Origin: Desulfosporosinus youngiae DSM 17734
Lineage (GTDB): Bacteria > Bacillota > Desulfitobacteriia > Desulfitobacteriales > Desulfitobacteriaceae
Reading direction: 5' to 3'
Assembly (NCBI RefSeq): GCF_000244895.1
Contig: NZ_CM001441.1
Coordinates: forward strand, 4,120,198-4,184,197
DNA length: 64,000 nt
The position numbers and the translations under genes were made by a program. Below, piece by piece: positions 43,917-52,063 of the stretch. Position 1 is the first letter of the stretch. Every line of letters starts with the position of its first letter. Under the pieces are notes generated by a model. It was not told the DNA's origin and made no database searches. It worked only from the letters and a program-made list of their open reading frames with translations.

Positions 43917-44291
43917 CACAAAAGACATGCAGAAAAATCCCCAGACCCGCAAGCAGGGCAGCTTCGTCCACAGAAGCGAACCCATTGCATGGAGAGGCGG
44001 TAAAAGCCCACAAGACGGTGCGGGGAAACGGAGCCACGGGTTCACATCAGGTATTACCCGGAGGTTTGGCACGAAAATGTCCGGTGGACATTTTCGCCGA
44101 AGCGGCTATCCCCAAAGAATACGTATCCGCTGAAGGTAGCTCCCGCACCGGCGAGTGAGCGAGCCTCGGAGTGCTGCGGTACGAAGACACTGTCTTCGCA
44201 CGAATTAACTAATCTTGCACGGATGTGGACGAAGCCGCCCGACCCAAAGGATCTATTTTCATCATCTGATGGTGCCGTAGTCGGCATGGGC
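43917..44291 (+). repeat. Structured-RNA repeat, copy D, with palindromic insertions
   Basis: This is the fourth copy, oriented left to right. The 5' arm GGGCAGCTTCGTCCAC pairs with the 3' arm GTGGACGAAGCCGCCC. Both arms have changed together relative to copy B (C-G to T-A). It has the 69-nt unit at 44071-44139 (ACGAAAATGTCC/GGACATTTTCGCCG, then a second GCCG...CGGC-type hairpin) without the further nested unit seen in C. It also has the 40-nt unit at 44181-44220. Both units are absent from copies A and B at the corresponding positions. The 3' end is a TGCCG/CGGCA hairpin. Confidence 0.78.
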
Positions 44292-44437
44292 GGCTACTTT
44301 GATATATAAAAAACTGATGGAAAATTTGGCAGACATAATCTCCCAAAAACCATCAGTAAAGCTATATACTCAATCTAATCTATGGCCAATCTCCAAAAAT
44401 ATCCTTTCCCAAAAAGCCCAACGTCTTCGTCCGGACT

Positions 44438-45214
44438 TTACTTAATGGCTTTCAAGGTTTCTTCGCGAATAAGACCCAGTAACCGCGTCTTAAGATTTAG
44501 GAATTCTGAGCTGTTCTTCATCTGATAATCCCGGGGTCTGGGCAGATCAACCGGAATGTTCTCTTTTAAGCGTCCTGGTCTGGCTGTCATAACATAAACA
44601 GAATCCGCTAAAAAGATGGACTCCTCCACATCGTGGGTGATAAAGAGAATCGTCTTTTTTGACTCCTCCCATGCTTTGAGCAGGATTTCCTGCATGATGC
44701 TCCGAGTCTGAGCATCCAGGGCCCCAAAAGGTTCATCCATTAAGAGTATTTCCGGATCATTAGCCAGCGCACGAGCAATCGCCACCCGCTGTTTCATCCC
44801 CCCGGACAGTTGGATGGGATAGTGTTTTTCAAACCCGTTTAATCCGATCAGCTCAAGATAATGCTGAGCCACTTCTTTACATTGTTTTTGAGAGGTTCCC
44901 TTAAGCTTTAAGCCAAAAGCAATATTATCTTCCACAGTTAACCAAGGATAAAGTGTGTAGGATTGGAATACCATACCTCGCTCAGCGCCCGGGCCTTTGA
45001 CCTCATGTCCATCAAGGTATACCTTTCCCGAACTTGGTTCTTCAAGTCCCGCTATGATCCGTAATATGGTGGATTTGCCGCACCCTGAAGGTCCGAGAAT
45101 CGTGATGAACTCACCTTCTTTTACCTTAAACGAGGTTCGATCAAGAGCAACCATTTCTCCGCCCTTGGTCGAATATACTTTGCCCACCTGCTCAATGACT
45201 AATTTGTGATCCAA
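44438..45214 (-). CDS. ABC transporter ATP-binding protein (SsuB/TauB type)
   Basis: This 258-aa ATPase belongs to the nitrate/sulfonate/taurine importer family. Walker A is [20 protein letters not shown], the Q-loop [12 protein letters not shown], the signature [15 protein letters not shown], Walker [13 protein letters not shown], and the H-loop FITHDVEE. The start codon is TTG with AGGAGGG well placed upstream. It is coupled to the permease gene, whose stop it overlaps closely. It is the last gene of a binding protein-permease-ATPase set. Confidence 0.93.
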   Translation of the reverse strand: MDHKLVIEQVGKVYSTKGGEMVALDRTSFKVKEGEFITILGPSGCGKSTILRIIAGLEEPSSGKVYLDGHEVKGPGAERGMVFQSYTLYPWLTVEDNIAFGLKLKGTSQKQCKEVAQHYLELIGLNGFEKHYPIQLSGGMKQRVAIARALANDPEILLMDEPFGALDAQTRSIMQEILLKAWEESKKTILFITHDVEESIFLADSVYVMTARPGRLKENIPVDLPRPRDYQMKNSSEFLNLKTRLLGLIREETLKAIK

Positions 45215-45215
45215 T

Positions 45216-46013
45216 TTACACTCCCTCCTTTCTCATCCAAGAGAAGGAAGTTCGATAGATGAACTTGAAAATAATATCTGTCATGAGGCCTAATAAACCA
45301 ATGATTATGATACCCACAAAAATCTTATCAGGCCGTAAGAATCTGGAGGACTGCATGATCATATACCCTAAACCACTCGACGCACCCACAATTTCAGCGA
45401 CCACTAAATAGGTCCAGGCCCACCCAAAGGTAATTCTTAAAGTATCTACGATACCCGGCAGAGATGCAGGCAGGATTATCTTGCTGAAGATCTGAGATTT
45501 ACTGGCTCCTAAGGTATAAGATACTTCAATTAATTCGTTCTGAACATTCTTGGTGACATCCATCACCATCAGGGTTAACTGAAAAAACGTTCCAAAGAAA
45601 ATGACGCTCATTTTTTCCCCTTCACCGAGACCAATCCACAGAATGAACAAGGGGATAAACGCTGAAGCAGGCATGTAACGAATAAAACCCATGATGGGTT
45701 CAAAAAAACCTTCCGCGATGCGAAGCGTCCCCATAAGAATCCCCAGGGGAACCCCGATCATTGCAGCCATCAAAAAGCCCAAGCTCACCCTTGTAAAACT
45801 GATTCCTATATCAGCGATGATATCCCCTTGAGCAAACAGATCAATCGCCGTATCAATGACCTTCCCGGGACTTGGCAGAAATAGAGGATTTACAATTCCC
45901 GTATAACTAAGTGTTGACCACATAAGGATAAATAGTATGAAGGCCAAGAGTCCTGCCGAGGAATAAAGAGGCTTGGAGATTTCCTTTTTCGGAGCAAAGA
46001 TATTTTTCCACAT
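45216..46013 (-). CDS. ABC transporter permease (SsuC/TauC type)
   Basis: This inner-membrane permease of about 265 aa has six helices and the EAA loop DVTKNVQNELIEVSYTLGASKSQIFSKIILPASLPGI, which docks the ATPase. The ATG at 46013 follows AAAGGGGGAG at good spacing and is preferred to the upstream codon at 46031. It works with the adjacent lipoprotein and ATPase to import a small anion or sulfonate-like compound. Confidence 0.92.
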   Translation of the reverse strand: MWKNIFAPKKEISKPLYSSAGLLAFILFILMWSTLSYTGIVNPLFLPSPGKVIDTAIDLFAQGDIIADIGISFTRVSLGFLMAAMIGVPLGILMGTLRIAEGFFEPIMGFIRYMPASAFIPLFILWIGLGEGEKMSVIFFGTFFQLTLMVMDVTKNVQNELIEVSYTLGASKSQIFSKIILPASLPGIVDTLRITFGWAWTYLVVAEIVGASSGLGYMIMQSSRFLRPDKIFVGIIIIGLLGLMTDIIFKFIYRTSFSWMRKEGV

Positions 46014-46119
46014 GGCGACTCCCCCTTTCAATGTGTTTTAAGTGCCCGGTTCTGAACTTTGATCTTTGGGTGTTAAATATTAAATAAGGAGGCCCTTGCG
46101 GGCACTCCCTACTTCATTC

Positions 46120-47130
46120 CTAAAGTCCTTCAACAAACTTGGAATTGATGATACTTTCCGGAGTAATAGCTTTCTCGATGATCTTTTGCTCGACATAGAA
46201 ATCAATATCATTCTTGGTTGCCTGATAGATCGAACCTGGATTGGCACTTGTTCCAAATATCTGTTTGTTGTCTTCTTTATTAAGGAACTTGAGACCAGGA
46301 ACTGTAGAGGTAAACTCTTGCAAATCAATTTTTAGGCCTTTTGCCATAATTTGATCGGATTCGTCTTTATTGGCCTTCCAATAGTCCATGGCCTCTGCCA
46401 TTGCGGCAACAAAGGCCTTAACATCGTCCGGACGTTTTTCAACGATTTCCTGTCTGAAGCTAATGCTGTCAACGATAATCCCTGGGAGATCCTTCGTAGA
46501 CACTAATATCTTGCCATCGGCATTTGCTCCTTTAGAGAGCCATGGTTCCCAAGTGACCGCCGCATCGACTTTACCGGCTACAAAAGCGGCTCCGGCGTCT
46601 CCGGCAGACATGGGTACAACTTCGACATCCTTATCTGTTAATCCCGCTTTCTTTAATACCGTCAGCATCAGCAAGTGACTTGTTGAACCGACTTCAAAAG
46701 CAACTTTCTTTCCTTTTAAATCCGCAGCTGATGTGATTTCTTTCTTTACTAAGACCCCGTCCCCGCCGAAAGAATCATCTAACAGCCAGACAACCTGAAC
46801 AGGAATTCCCGAAGCAGCCAGTGTTACTTGAACGTCTTGAGCCGTTGCCATGCCGTCAACCTTGCCGCCGGCTAAAGCTTGCTTGCGCTCCGCCAAACCA
46901 TCGACAATGCTCAGCTCAACATCCACACCGTGTTTTTTAAAGAGTCCTTTTTCTTGAGCAAGGAATAAGGGGCCATAACCGGTCCAAGTTGGCAATGTCA
47001 CTTTTAAGGGTGTTTTTTCCGCCGAAGCTTGACCATCTTTAGGTTGCTCTTTAGGGGTATTCGAGGCACCACAACCTGCTAAACCAAGTACCAGAACAAG
47101 AGCCAGAATCAGGGATACAATTTTTTTCAT
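46120..47130 (-). CDS. ABC transporter substrate-binding lipoprotein (NMT1/SsuA-like)
   Basis: This binding protein of about 336 aa has a clear lipoprotein signal (KKIVSLILALVLVLGLAGCGAS) and an NMT1/SsuA-type domain with LPTWTGYGPLFLAQEKGLFKKHG near the N-terminus. The region FEVGSTSHLLMLTVLKKAGL contacts ligand in relatives that bind sulfonates, nitrate or pyrimidine precursors. The ATG at 47130 follows AAGGAG and begins exactly at the signal peptide. A longer frame to 47157 is less likely. The ligand is unknown. Confidence 0.92.
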   Translation of the reverse strand: MKKIVSLILALVLVLGLAGCGASNTPKEQPKDGQASAEKTPLKVTLPTWTGYGPLFLAQEKGLFKKHGVDVELSIVDGLAERKQALAGGKVDGMATAQDVQVTLAASGIPVQVVWLLDDSFGGDGVLVKKEITSAADLKGKKVAFEVGSTSHLLMLTVLKKAGLTDKDVEVVPMSAGDAGAAFVAGKVDAAVTWEPWLSKGANADGKILVSTKDLPGIIVDSISFRQEIVEKRPDDVKAFVAAMAEAMDYWKANKDESDQIMAKGLKIDLQEFTSTVPGLKFLNKEDNKQIFGTSANPGSIYQATKNDIDFYVEQKIIEKAITPESIINSKFVEGL

Positions 47131-47185
47131 GTCGATTCTCCTTCCATCTTTGGGCACATCTGCCTAATAAATACTTTGCAAACCG

Positions 47186-48298
47186 TTACGCTTGGAGCAT
47201 TATTTCCTTAAAGGATTCAACAAAAGCAAGGACTTCTTCTTGCTTTCCTACGGATACACGAATGGAGGTATCCAGACCATAACCCTTGAGCGTTCTTACG
47301 ATCACACCATACTCTGCTAATTTTTCAAAAACCAGATCACTATCGATTTTGGTATCAATGTAAACAAAATTAGTATAGCTTTTCAGATAGGGTAATCCCA
47401 ATGATTCAGCAGCTTCATAAATCAACTGTTTACCCTGATCATTGAGGACCTTCGCCTTTTGAAGATGCTCAAAATCATCCAAGCTCGCTAAGGCTCCCGC
47501 CTGAACAACTGCATTGACGTTAAAGGGCGGGCGAACATGATTGATGGCAGCGATCACCTCCGGGGTCCCGATACCATATCCAAGCCTCGCACCGGCCAAT
47601 GAGTAAGCCTTGGAAAAAGTACGGACTACAAAGAGGAATCTGTGCTGATTTAAATGACGAACCCCGGATTCGAATTCGGGTAAACCAGCGTATTCCTGGT
47701 AAGCTTCGTCGATAACGACGAGGATTTGCTCCGGTACTTTGCTTAAAAACTTTACAAGCTCATGCTTAGGCATGATGGTACCGGTTGGATTATTCGGATT
47801 ACACAAGAAGATAACCTTAGTCTTCGAGGTTATTTTGCTCAGTATATCGTCTAAGTCATAGGAGAGATCCTCGTTCATTTGAGAAAAGACGGGTGTCGCT
47901 CCCATGAGATTCGTGGCCGCAAGGTATTGAATGAAACTTAGCTTTGGTATGATGACTTCATCTTCCGGCTCTAAAAAGGTTTGGGCAATGAGGATAATCA
48001 TCTCATCAGCACCATTGGAGAGAATAACCTGCTCCGGGCCGACTCCCTCAATCTCAGCGATTTTCTTCATAATCGGATCGCCTGACGAACTGGGATAAAG
48101 GTTTAGCTTGCCAAGGGACTCTGTCATGGCTTGGATCGCCTTAGGCGACGGGCTTAAAGGACTTTCATTGAAGGATAACTTGTAGACCGTCTCTTTTCCG
48201 AGGATCGCTTTAATCTCTTCGACTGGTAGATCCGCCAGCTTGCACTTATAAGGTGTTAACTTAGGATAAACCTTGCGGACGATGTTGTTTATGTTCAT
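47186..48298 (-). CDS. HisC-like pyridoxal-phosphate aminotransferase
   Basis: This class I/II aminotransferase of about 370 aa is similar to histidinol-phosphate aminotransferase. Landmarks are LSFNESPLSPSPKAIQAM, LSNGADEMIILIAQTFLEP, LCNPNNPTGTIM, IDEAYQEYAG and the PLP-lysine motif RTFSKAYSLAGARLGYG. ATG 48298 follows GAAGGAGAG. The longer frame to 48388 would run into the alcohol dehydrogenase gene. No other his genes are present. It stands between an iron-type alcohol dehydrogenase and an ABC importer, so a role in using an imported amino or keto compound is more likely than histidine synthesis. Confidence 0.85.
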   Translation of the reverse strand: MNINNIVRKVYPKLTPYKCKLADLPVEEIKAILGKETVYKLSFNESPLSPSPKAIQAMTESLGKLNLYPSSSGDPIMKKIAEIEGVGPEQVILSNGADEMIILIAQTFLEPEDEVIIPKLSFIQYLAATNLMGATPVFSQMNEDLSYDLDDILSKITSKTKVIFLCNPNNPTGTIMPKHELVKFLSKVPEQILVVIDEAYQEYAGLPEFESGVRHLNQHRFLFVVRTFSKAYSLAGARLGYGIGTPEVIAAINHVRPPFNVNAVVQAGALASLDDFEHLQKAKVLNDQGKQLIYEAAESLGLPYLKSYTNFVYIDTKIDSDLVFEKLAEYGVIVRTLKGYGLDTSIRVSVGKQEEVLAFVESFKEIMLQA

Positions 48299-48341
48299 AA
48301 AATTCTCTCCTTCTCCCCGCAAAGCAATAATTGCTTGGATT

Positions 48342-49436
48342 TTAGACCGCTGTGCGCCCCAGTTGATCTGCACGATGAATTCCATCAATCACCATTTGCG
48401 GAGTGACTTCAAAGGGCATATTCGCCATATCCTCAATTTCAACGGTAACACTGCCCAAAGTTTGCCATTGTTCCTCGGAGATGAGAGAAGAATCAATCCC
48501 CATCTCACCTAAGGTCTTCGGTAAATTGACTTGCTGATAGTAAGCGATGACCTCAAGGATTTCTTCATCCGGACGACCTTCGAGAGCCAATTGGGTCAGT
48601 ATTCCAAAGGCAACGATTTCTCCATGGTATACTTCATGAACTTCCGGGAAAATGGTCAAGCCGGAATAGACGGCATGGGCTGCGGCTGTCCGGCAATCAT
48701 CACCGCCATAGTTGCTGATACTGCCACTCACGGCAATAATGGCATCGATAACATCTTCCAGTTCCCTTGAAATGACTCTCTGATGAATCGACTCGGCAGC
48801 ACGTTTCCCTTCTTTTAAGAGAAGTTCATAGACAAATCGTGCTAACACAACAGCACCGTTGTTAAAGGCATTCGGCTGGGCTTTTTGGTTGGATGCTTTA
48901 GATTCAAACCATTTTGCCAGCGTATCCCCAATTCCTGACGTCAGATAGCGAACCGGTGCTTCAAGTATAATTTGTGTATCAACCAGGATCAGATCAGGGG
49001 CTTTCGATCGCCGGCTAATCTCAAGATACTCTCCCTTATCATCGTAGAGAATGGATATACATGTCGCTGCCGCACAAGTCGAAGCGATGGTGGGAATTGC
49101 TATCACCGGGAGTTTCATTAGGTACCCCAATACTTTCACAGTATCGATTGCTTTTCCGCCGCCCGCGACCAACAAAACCTCAGGCTGGAACTCCTCAACT
49201 TGACTTTTTAGGTTGTTTATATTCCTTTCACTGCATTCTCCCCCATACCAGATGGGCGGAAGCAACTCGATGCCCTGTTGCAAAAGGTCTTGACTAATGG
49301 GATCTGATGTGAGGCTCAAGGCTGTTTTTCCGCCAAAAAGGCAGGCCTTTTTACCAAAAGCACCTACATACTCTCCGATTTGACCGATCAATCCTTGCCC
49401 TCGAATATAGTTACCATGTCCGGAAACAATTTTCAT
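48342..49436 (-). CDS. Iron-containing alcohol dehydrogenase / glycerol dehydrogenase family protein
   Basis: This protein of about 364 aa belongs to the group III (Fe or Zn) dehydrogenases, closest to glycerol dehydrogenases. It shows the NAD site VAGGGKAIDTVK, PTIASTCAAATCISILYDD, and metal-site segments DCRTAAAHAVYSGLT and HEVYHGEIVAFG. ATG 49436 follows GGAGGAG at 5-nt spacing. The frame to 49490 adds an unlikely N-terminus. It is the first gene of the run alcohol dehydrogenase-aminotransferase-binding protein-permease-ATPase, suggesting an operon for uptake and conversion of one compound. Confidence 0.88.
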   Translation of the reverse strand: MKIVSGHGNYIRGQGLIGQIGEYVGAFGKKACLFGGKTALSLTSDPISQDLLQQGIELLPPIWYGGECSERNINNLKSQVEEFQPEVLLVAGGGKAIDTVKVLGYLMKLPVIAIPTIASTCAAATCISILYDDKGEYLEISRRSKAPDLILVDTQIILEAPVRYLTSGIGDTLAKWFESKASNQKAQPNAFNNGAVVLARFVYELLLKEGKRAAESIHQRVISRELEDVIDAIIAVSGSISNYGGDDCRTAAAHAVYSGLTIFPEVHEVYHGEIVAFGILTQLALEGRPDEEILEVIAYYQQVNLPKTLGEMGIDSSLISEEQWQTLGSVTVEIEDMANMPFEVTPQMVIDGIHRADQLGRTAV

Positions 49437-49625
49437 GCTACTCCTCCAGGTTGCCCGCGAATTTATACGTTTTTGTGCAATTTTATTCAAACTCTTCTAA
49501 TTCTACGCAGATTCTTTGAGCCTGTCAACCATCTTTTGTCGGTTCTACGACGACAACTTCTATATAACCGCCACTTAAGGTTGTCGTGCGGAACCATTTG
49601 ATAAAGAATTAGCCAAAACTGTAAT

Positions 49626-49652
49626 AAACCACCGCCTGTGTGACGGTGGTTT
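49626..49652 (-). terminator. Hairpin between the Spo0E-like gene and the dehydrogenase operon
   Basis: AAACCACCG and CGGTGGTTT form a perfect 9-bp stem. A T-rich tail is stronger on the plus side (GTTCTTTTC), but the nearest gene end is that of the Spo0E-like gene on the minus strand. Confidence 0.6.
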
Positions 49653-49731
49653 GTTCTTTTCGCTTTTTAAGATTGGAGCAAAAACTGCCGCACTTTTTGC
49701 TTCTAAAAAAAATGGAAATCCGGTCGCTAAC

Positions 49732-49905
49732 CTAACCGTTCCCCGCTTTTTTCATTAGCATCTCTTGATACAAGTCTAAGACATGATCCAACTCTTGACT
49801 TGCAGCTACAACTACCGGATCCGTATAAGCTCTTCCCTCTTTTGTCTTTATCATGTTCAGGCGTAATTCTTCAATTCGCTCTATCAATTCGCTGATCTCA
49901 GACAT
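49732..49905 (-). CDS. Spo0E-family aspartyl-phosphate phosphatase
   Basis: This 57-aa gene has a GGAGG ribosome site. The product starts MSEISELIERIEELRLNMI and contains the family signature VVVAASQELDHVLDLYQEM, whose SQELD motif defines Spo0E-like phosphatases. These proteins remove phosphate from Spo0A or other response regulators and delay sporulation. It is transcribed alone between two hairpins. Its presence fits a spore-former. Confidence 0.88.
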   Translation of the reverse strand: MSEISELIERIEELRLNMIKTKEGRAYTDPVVVAASQELDHVLDLYQEMLMKKAGNG

Positions 49906-49948
49906 ACTATCCTCCGCTAATTATTATTTTGGGGATTAGTGCGCCTAA

Positions 49949-49985
49949 AAATCAAGTCCCCGGCAATACCGAGGACTTGATTTTA
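49949..49985 (-). terminator. Terminator of the small XRE gene
   Basis: AAATCAAGTCC pairs with GGACTTGATTT with an inner CGG/CCG, followed by TTTTTAGG on the minus strand. It separates the XRE gene at 50143 from the Spo0E-like gene. Confidence 0.75.
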
Positions 49986-50142
49986 CGTTTCATGAAGAAT
50001 AAACAAATAAGGAAAGCGCTTATGACAGCCCCCTCCGATACTTTTACGTTCTTCATCATTAACTCCAGTTCAACCTATACCCGGTTATTTAGGTAAAGTT
50101 TAAGTTTAATACTATGAGAATCTTTACTTTAATACATAATTC

Positions 50143-50343
50143 TCATGATTTATAAAAAATAGTCCAATCAAACATTAAAACGCTGCTAAGTTTTTTAGCT
50201 GTTTTAACACCAGGGTTTTTGTTGCCTGACTCAATTTCTGCATAATATGATCTGCTTATTCCTGCTTTATTTGCAACTTGTTGCTGTGTTAAATTTCCCC
50301 GACATTTTATTAGCCACAGCCTCGTCTTGCCAAATTCAGCCAC
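50143..50343 (-). CDS. Small XRE-family transcriptional regulator
   Basis: This 66-aa protein is essentially one helix-turn-helix domain of the Cro/CI type, with LTQQQVANKAGISRSYYAEIESGNKNPGVKTAKKLSSVL. It has no partner domain. It diverges from the larger XRE gene at 50500, and the 156-bp space between them holds four similar operator-like sites. The pair therefore looks like a Cro/CI-style switch, although no phage genes are nearby. Confidence 0.88.
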   Translation of the reverse strand: MAEFGKTRLWLIKCRGNLTQQQVANKAGISRSYYAEIESGNKNPGVKTAKKLSSVLMFDWTIFYKS

Positions 50344-50362
50344 AATCCCCCCCCTTTGTCAC

Positions 50363-50470
50363 GTTGCGTAACGCGACTTAAATCTACCTTAATAATACAG
50401 TCGCAATTCGCGACTGTCAACGTTTTTGTTGAGATTCGCGACACTTATTTTAAATGTCGCTTATTGCGAC
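50363..50470. promoter_or_regulatory. Four operator-like sites between divergent XRE genes
   Basis: Two perfect sites of the form GTCGC-N5-GCGAC lie at 50400-50414 and 50456-50470. Two degenerate sites (GTTGC-N5-GCGAC and GTTGA-N5-GCGAC) lie at 50363-50377 and 50428-50442. The last three are spaced 28 bp apart. The rightmost overlaps the promoter region of the 188-aa XRE gene (TATAAT follows at once), so autorepression is likely. Confidence 0.7.
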
Positions 50471-50499
50471 TATACTATAATAGAGAGGAGGACGTTATA

Positions 50500-51066
50500 A
50501 TGTTAGGGAAAAGGCTGCAACAGCTAAGAAATAAATTCGGACTCACCCAAGAGGAACTGGCAAAAATACTTTGTATGTCCCGAAGTACGTATGCACAGTA
50601 TGAAGTAGATAGGCGTAAACCTGATTATGATACTCTGCAAAGAATTGCGGATTATTTTAAAGTCTCTACTGATTTCCTATTAGGGCGGACAGAGCACTCT
50701 GTAATTGAAGAATCTTATTTTCCCAGCAGACTAAGGATGATACGTGAACTAAATGATATCTCACTAGAACAATTAGCCGAAAGTCTTAACCTACCTCTAA
50801 CCGAAATATCACAATTTGAAACCGGTGAAAAAAATCCTGACCCCTCCACTTTGAAAGCTTTGGCAGAGAGCCTGACTTGTTCTGTTGACTTTCTCCTCGG
50901 GCGAATCACTGAACCAAGATCTTATTTACTTGAAAGCCAACAAGGTTACAGTAGTTTAGCTGCTTACCCTTCAGACGACCCCTTGAAGGATCTGCCGGAA
51001 GAAGCGAAAAAATCCCTTGAAGAATTCAAAGAATTCATTCTTAATAAATACCGTAAAGACAATTAG
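50500..51066 (+). CDS. XRE-family regulator with two tandem HTH domains
   Basis: This 188-aa protein has two helix-turn-helix domains in a row. The first is MLGKRLQQLRNKFGLTQEEL to FKVSTDFLLGRT, and the second is LRMIRELNDISLEQLAESLN to CSVDFLLGR. An acidic tail follows. ATG 50500 follows GAGAGGAGG. The frame continues upstream to 50356 through the operators and is not coding there. Two DNA-binding domains in one chain agree with a palindromic or multi-site operator. Confidence 0.92.
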   Translation: MLGKRLQQLRNKFGLTQEELAKILCMSRSTYAQYEVDRRKPDYDTLQRIADYFKVSTDFLLGRTEHSVIEESYFPSRLRMIRELNDISLEQLAESLNLPLTEISQFETGEKNPDPSTLKALAESLTCSVDFLLGRITEPRSYLLESQQGYSSLAAYPSDDPLKDLPEEAKKSLEEFKEFILNKYRKDN

Positions 51067-51067
51067 G

Positions 51068-51325
51068 CTAGACCTCACTTTGCGGAGTTTGGTTAACACA
51101 TAGAACTCTGAACGCAATAAGAATAATGTGAATAATCATACTATTGTAGGTCAAATGCGTCACCAGTGACGCATTTGGATTGCCATCACTGTCGGGGGAG
51201 TCAAGTGGTTTCGTCCCATACTCTTCGAAGAGCTGCATCAGCCTGCCGACCGTTCGCTGACCGATTCCTTCAACCATTGCTCCATCCATGGGGAAGCAGA
51301 TTCTTAACCTCCAAAGATAAGGCAT
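51068..51325 (-). other. Doubtful 85-codon frame
   Basis: An open frame convergent with the XRE gene encodes a central stretch with protein-like character (VEGIGQRTVGRLMQLFEEYG), but the ends look random. There is no ribosome site for its first codon, and a perfect 12-bp-arm palindrome (CAAATGCGTCAC/GTGACGCATTTG, 51153-51178) runs through it. That palindrome may serve as the XRE terminator. It may be a fragment of a lost gene. The stretch 51326-51476 shows nothing but a short AATTAGG palindrome. Confidence 0.25.
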
Positions 51326-51476
51326 TTCGGTAAAGTACGAGTACTATTCTTAATCAGTTTGCGAGAAACTGCAAACGTTATGGCGAATTACTTCTATAAA
51401 TTAATTTTCGGAATCAACATAAGCAGAATTAGGAATTCCCTAATTATAATCGACAATAGCATACAGCTAAAACAAG

Positions 51477-51606
51477 TCGCTGTGCGTACCTGTTCTGGTA
51501 AGCGTCAAAACTAAAATATTGGCGCTAAGCTTGTAAACCAAAAGCCAATCGGGAGTAATATGGCACTCTCTATGCCCGGTCCAATTCCCAGACAGCGCAT
51601 GGTTCT
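51477..51606 (-). pseudogene. Truncated YafQ toxin remnant
   Basis: The frame reads NWTGHRECHITPDWLLVY and LVLTLTRTGTHSDLF then stop, matching the last 45 or so residues of the intact toxin at 42069-42344. About 50 N-terminal codons are missing. The toxin's ATGAAGTA is joined directly to GAAAAATAAG, so an internal deletion removed the first half and shifted the frame. The antitoxin gene beside it is intact. Confidence 0.85.
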
Positions 51607-51926
51607 TATTTTTCTACTTCATTCTGAACCTCCGCTACCAGTTCTTCAAAACTCGAATAGCGTTTTGCCTTCGGGTCGCGGCTTATTTTATCGGCTTCTT
51701 CCATAGCCGCTATTGTTTCGGCGTTGGGAACATTCAGGGAAATCTCAAAGGGTATTTTCCCCTGCCGTACAGCCTGCCGGACAAAGATATTGAATGCCGT
51801 CGTCATATTCATACCCAATTCAGAAAAAAGCTGTTCTGCCTGCTCTTTCAGTTCCTTATCCATGCGGATACTTAAATTTGTCGTTTCAGCCATATGCAAT
51901 GCCTCCTTACGATTTATTATATACAT
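51606..51926 (-). CDS. Orphan RelB/DinJ-family antitoxin
   Basis: This 106-aa antitoxin starts MYIINRKEALHMAETTNLSI. ATG at 51893 (MAETTNLSIRMDKELKEQ) is the likely real start, because GGAGGCATTGC lies before it and the paralogue begins there. The ribbon-helix-helix and SELGMNMTTAFNIFVRQAV helix are intact. The C-terminus runs two residues further (EVEK) because of the deletion in the toxin gene. It might still bind and neutralise the toxin encoded at 42.1 kb. Confidence 0.88.
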   Translation of the reverse strand: MYIINRKEALHMAETTNLSIRMDKELKEQAEQLFSELGMNMTTAFNIFVRQAVRQGKIPFEISLNVPNAETIAAMEEADKISRDPKAKRYSSFEELVAEVQNEVEK

Positions 51927-51942
51927 TTTAATGCAAAATTAT

Positions 51943-51964
51943 GTGCAATGTAAGTACATTGCAC
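51943..51964 (-). promoter_or_regulatory. Putative antitoxin operator (second copy)
   Basis: A perfect palindrome, GTGCAATGTA-AG-TACATTGCAC, lies upstream of the orphan antitoxin gene. It is equivalent in arms and spacing to the site at 42663-42684. Confidence 0.6.
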
Positions 51965-52063
51965 GTATTATTCCACTCTATTCTTTCCTCTGTTTTTATA
52001 CACATTGTACTGGTTGCCAAGCAACTGCGGCCTTTTTAAACCAGTTAGCCACTTAAACTTTTC

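Noticed and set aside
47186-48298. Histidine biosynthesis assignment (hisC) for the aminotransferase
   Set aside because: No other his genes are adjacent and the gene lies in a dehydrogenase/ABC importer run, so only the family similarity is reported.
50143-51066. A prophage based on the XRE pair and operators
   Set aside because: No integrase, structural, lysis or terminase genes and no attachment-site duplication can be seen nearby.
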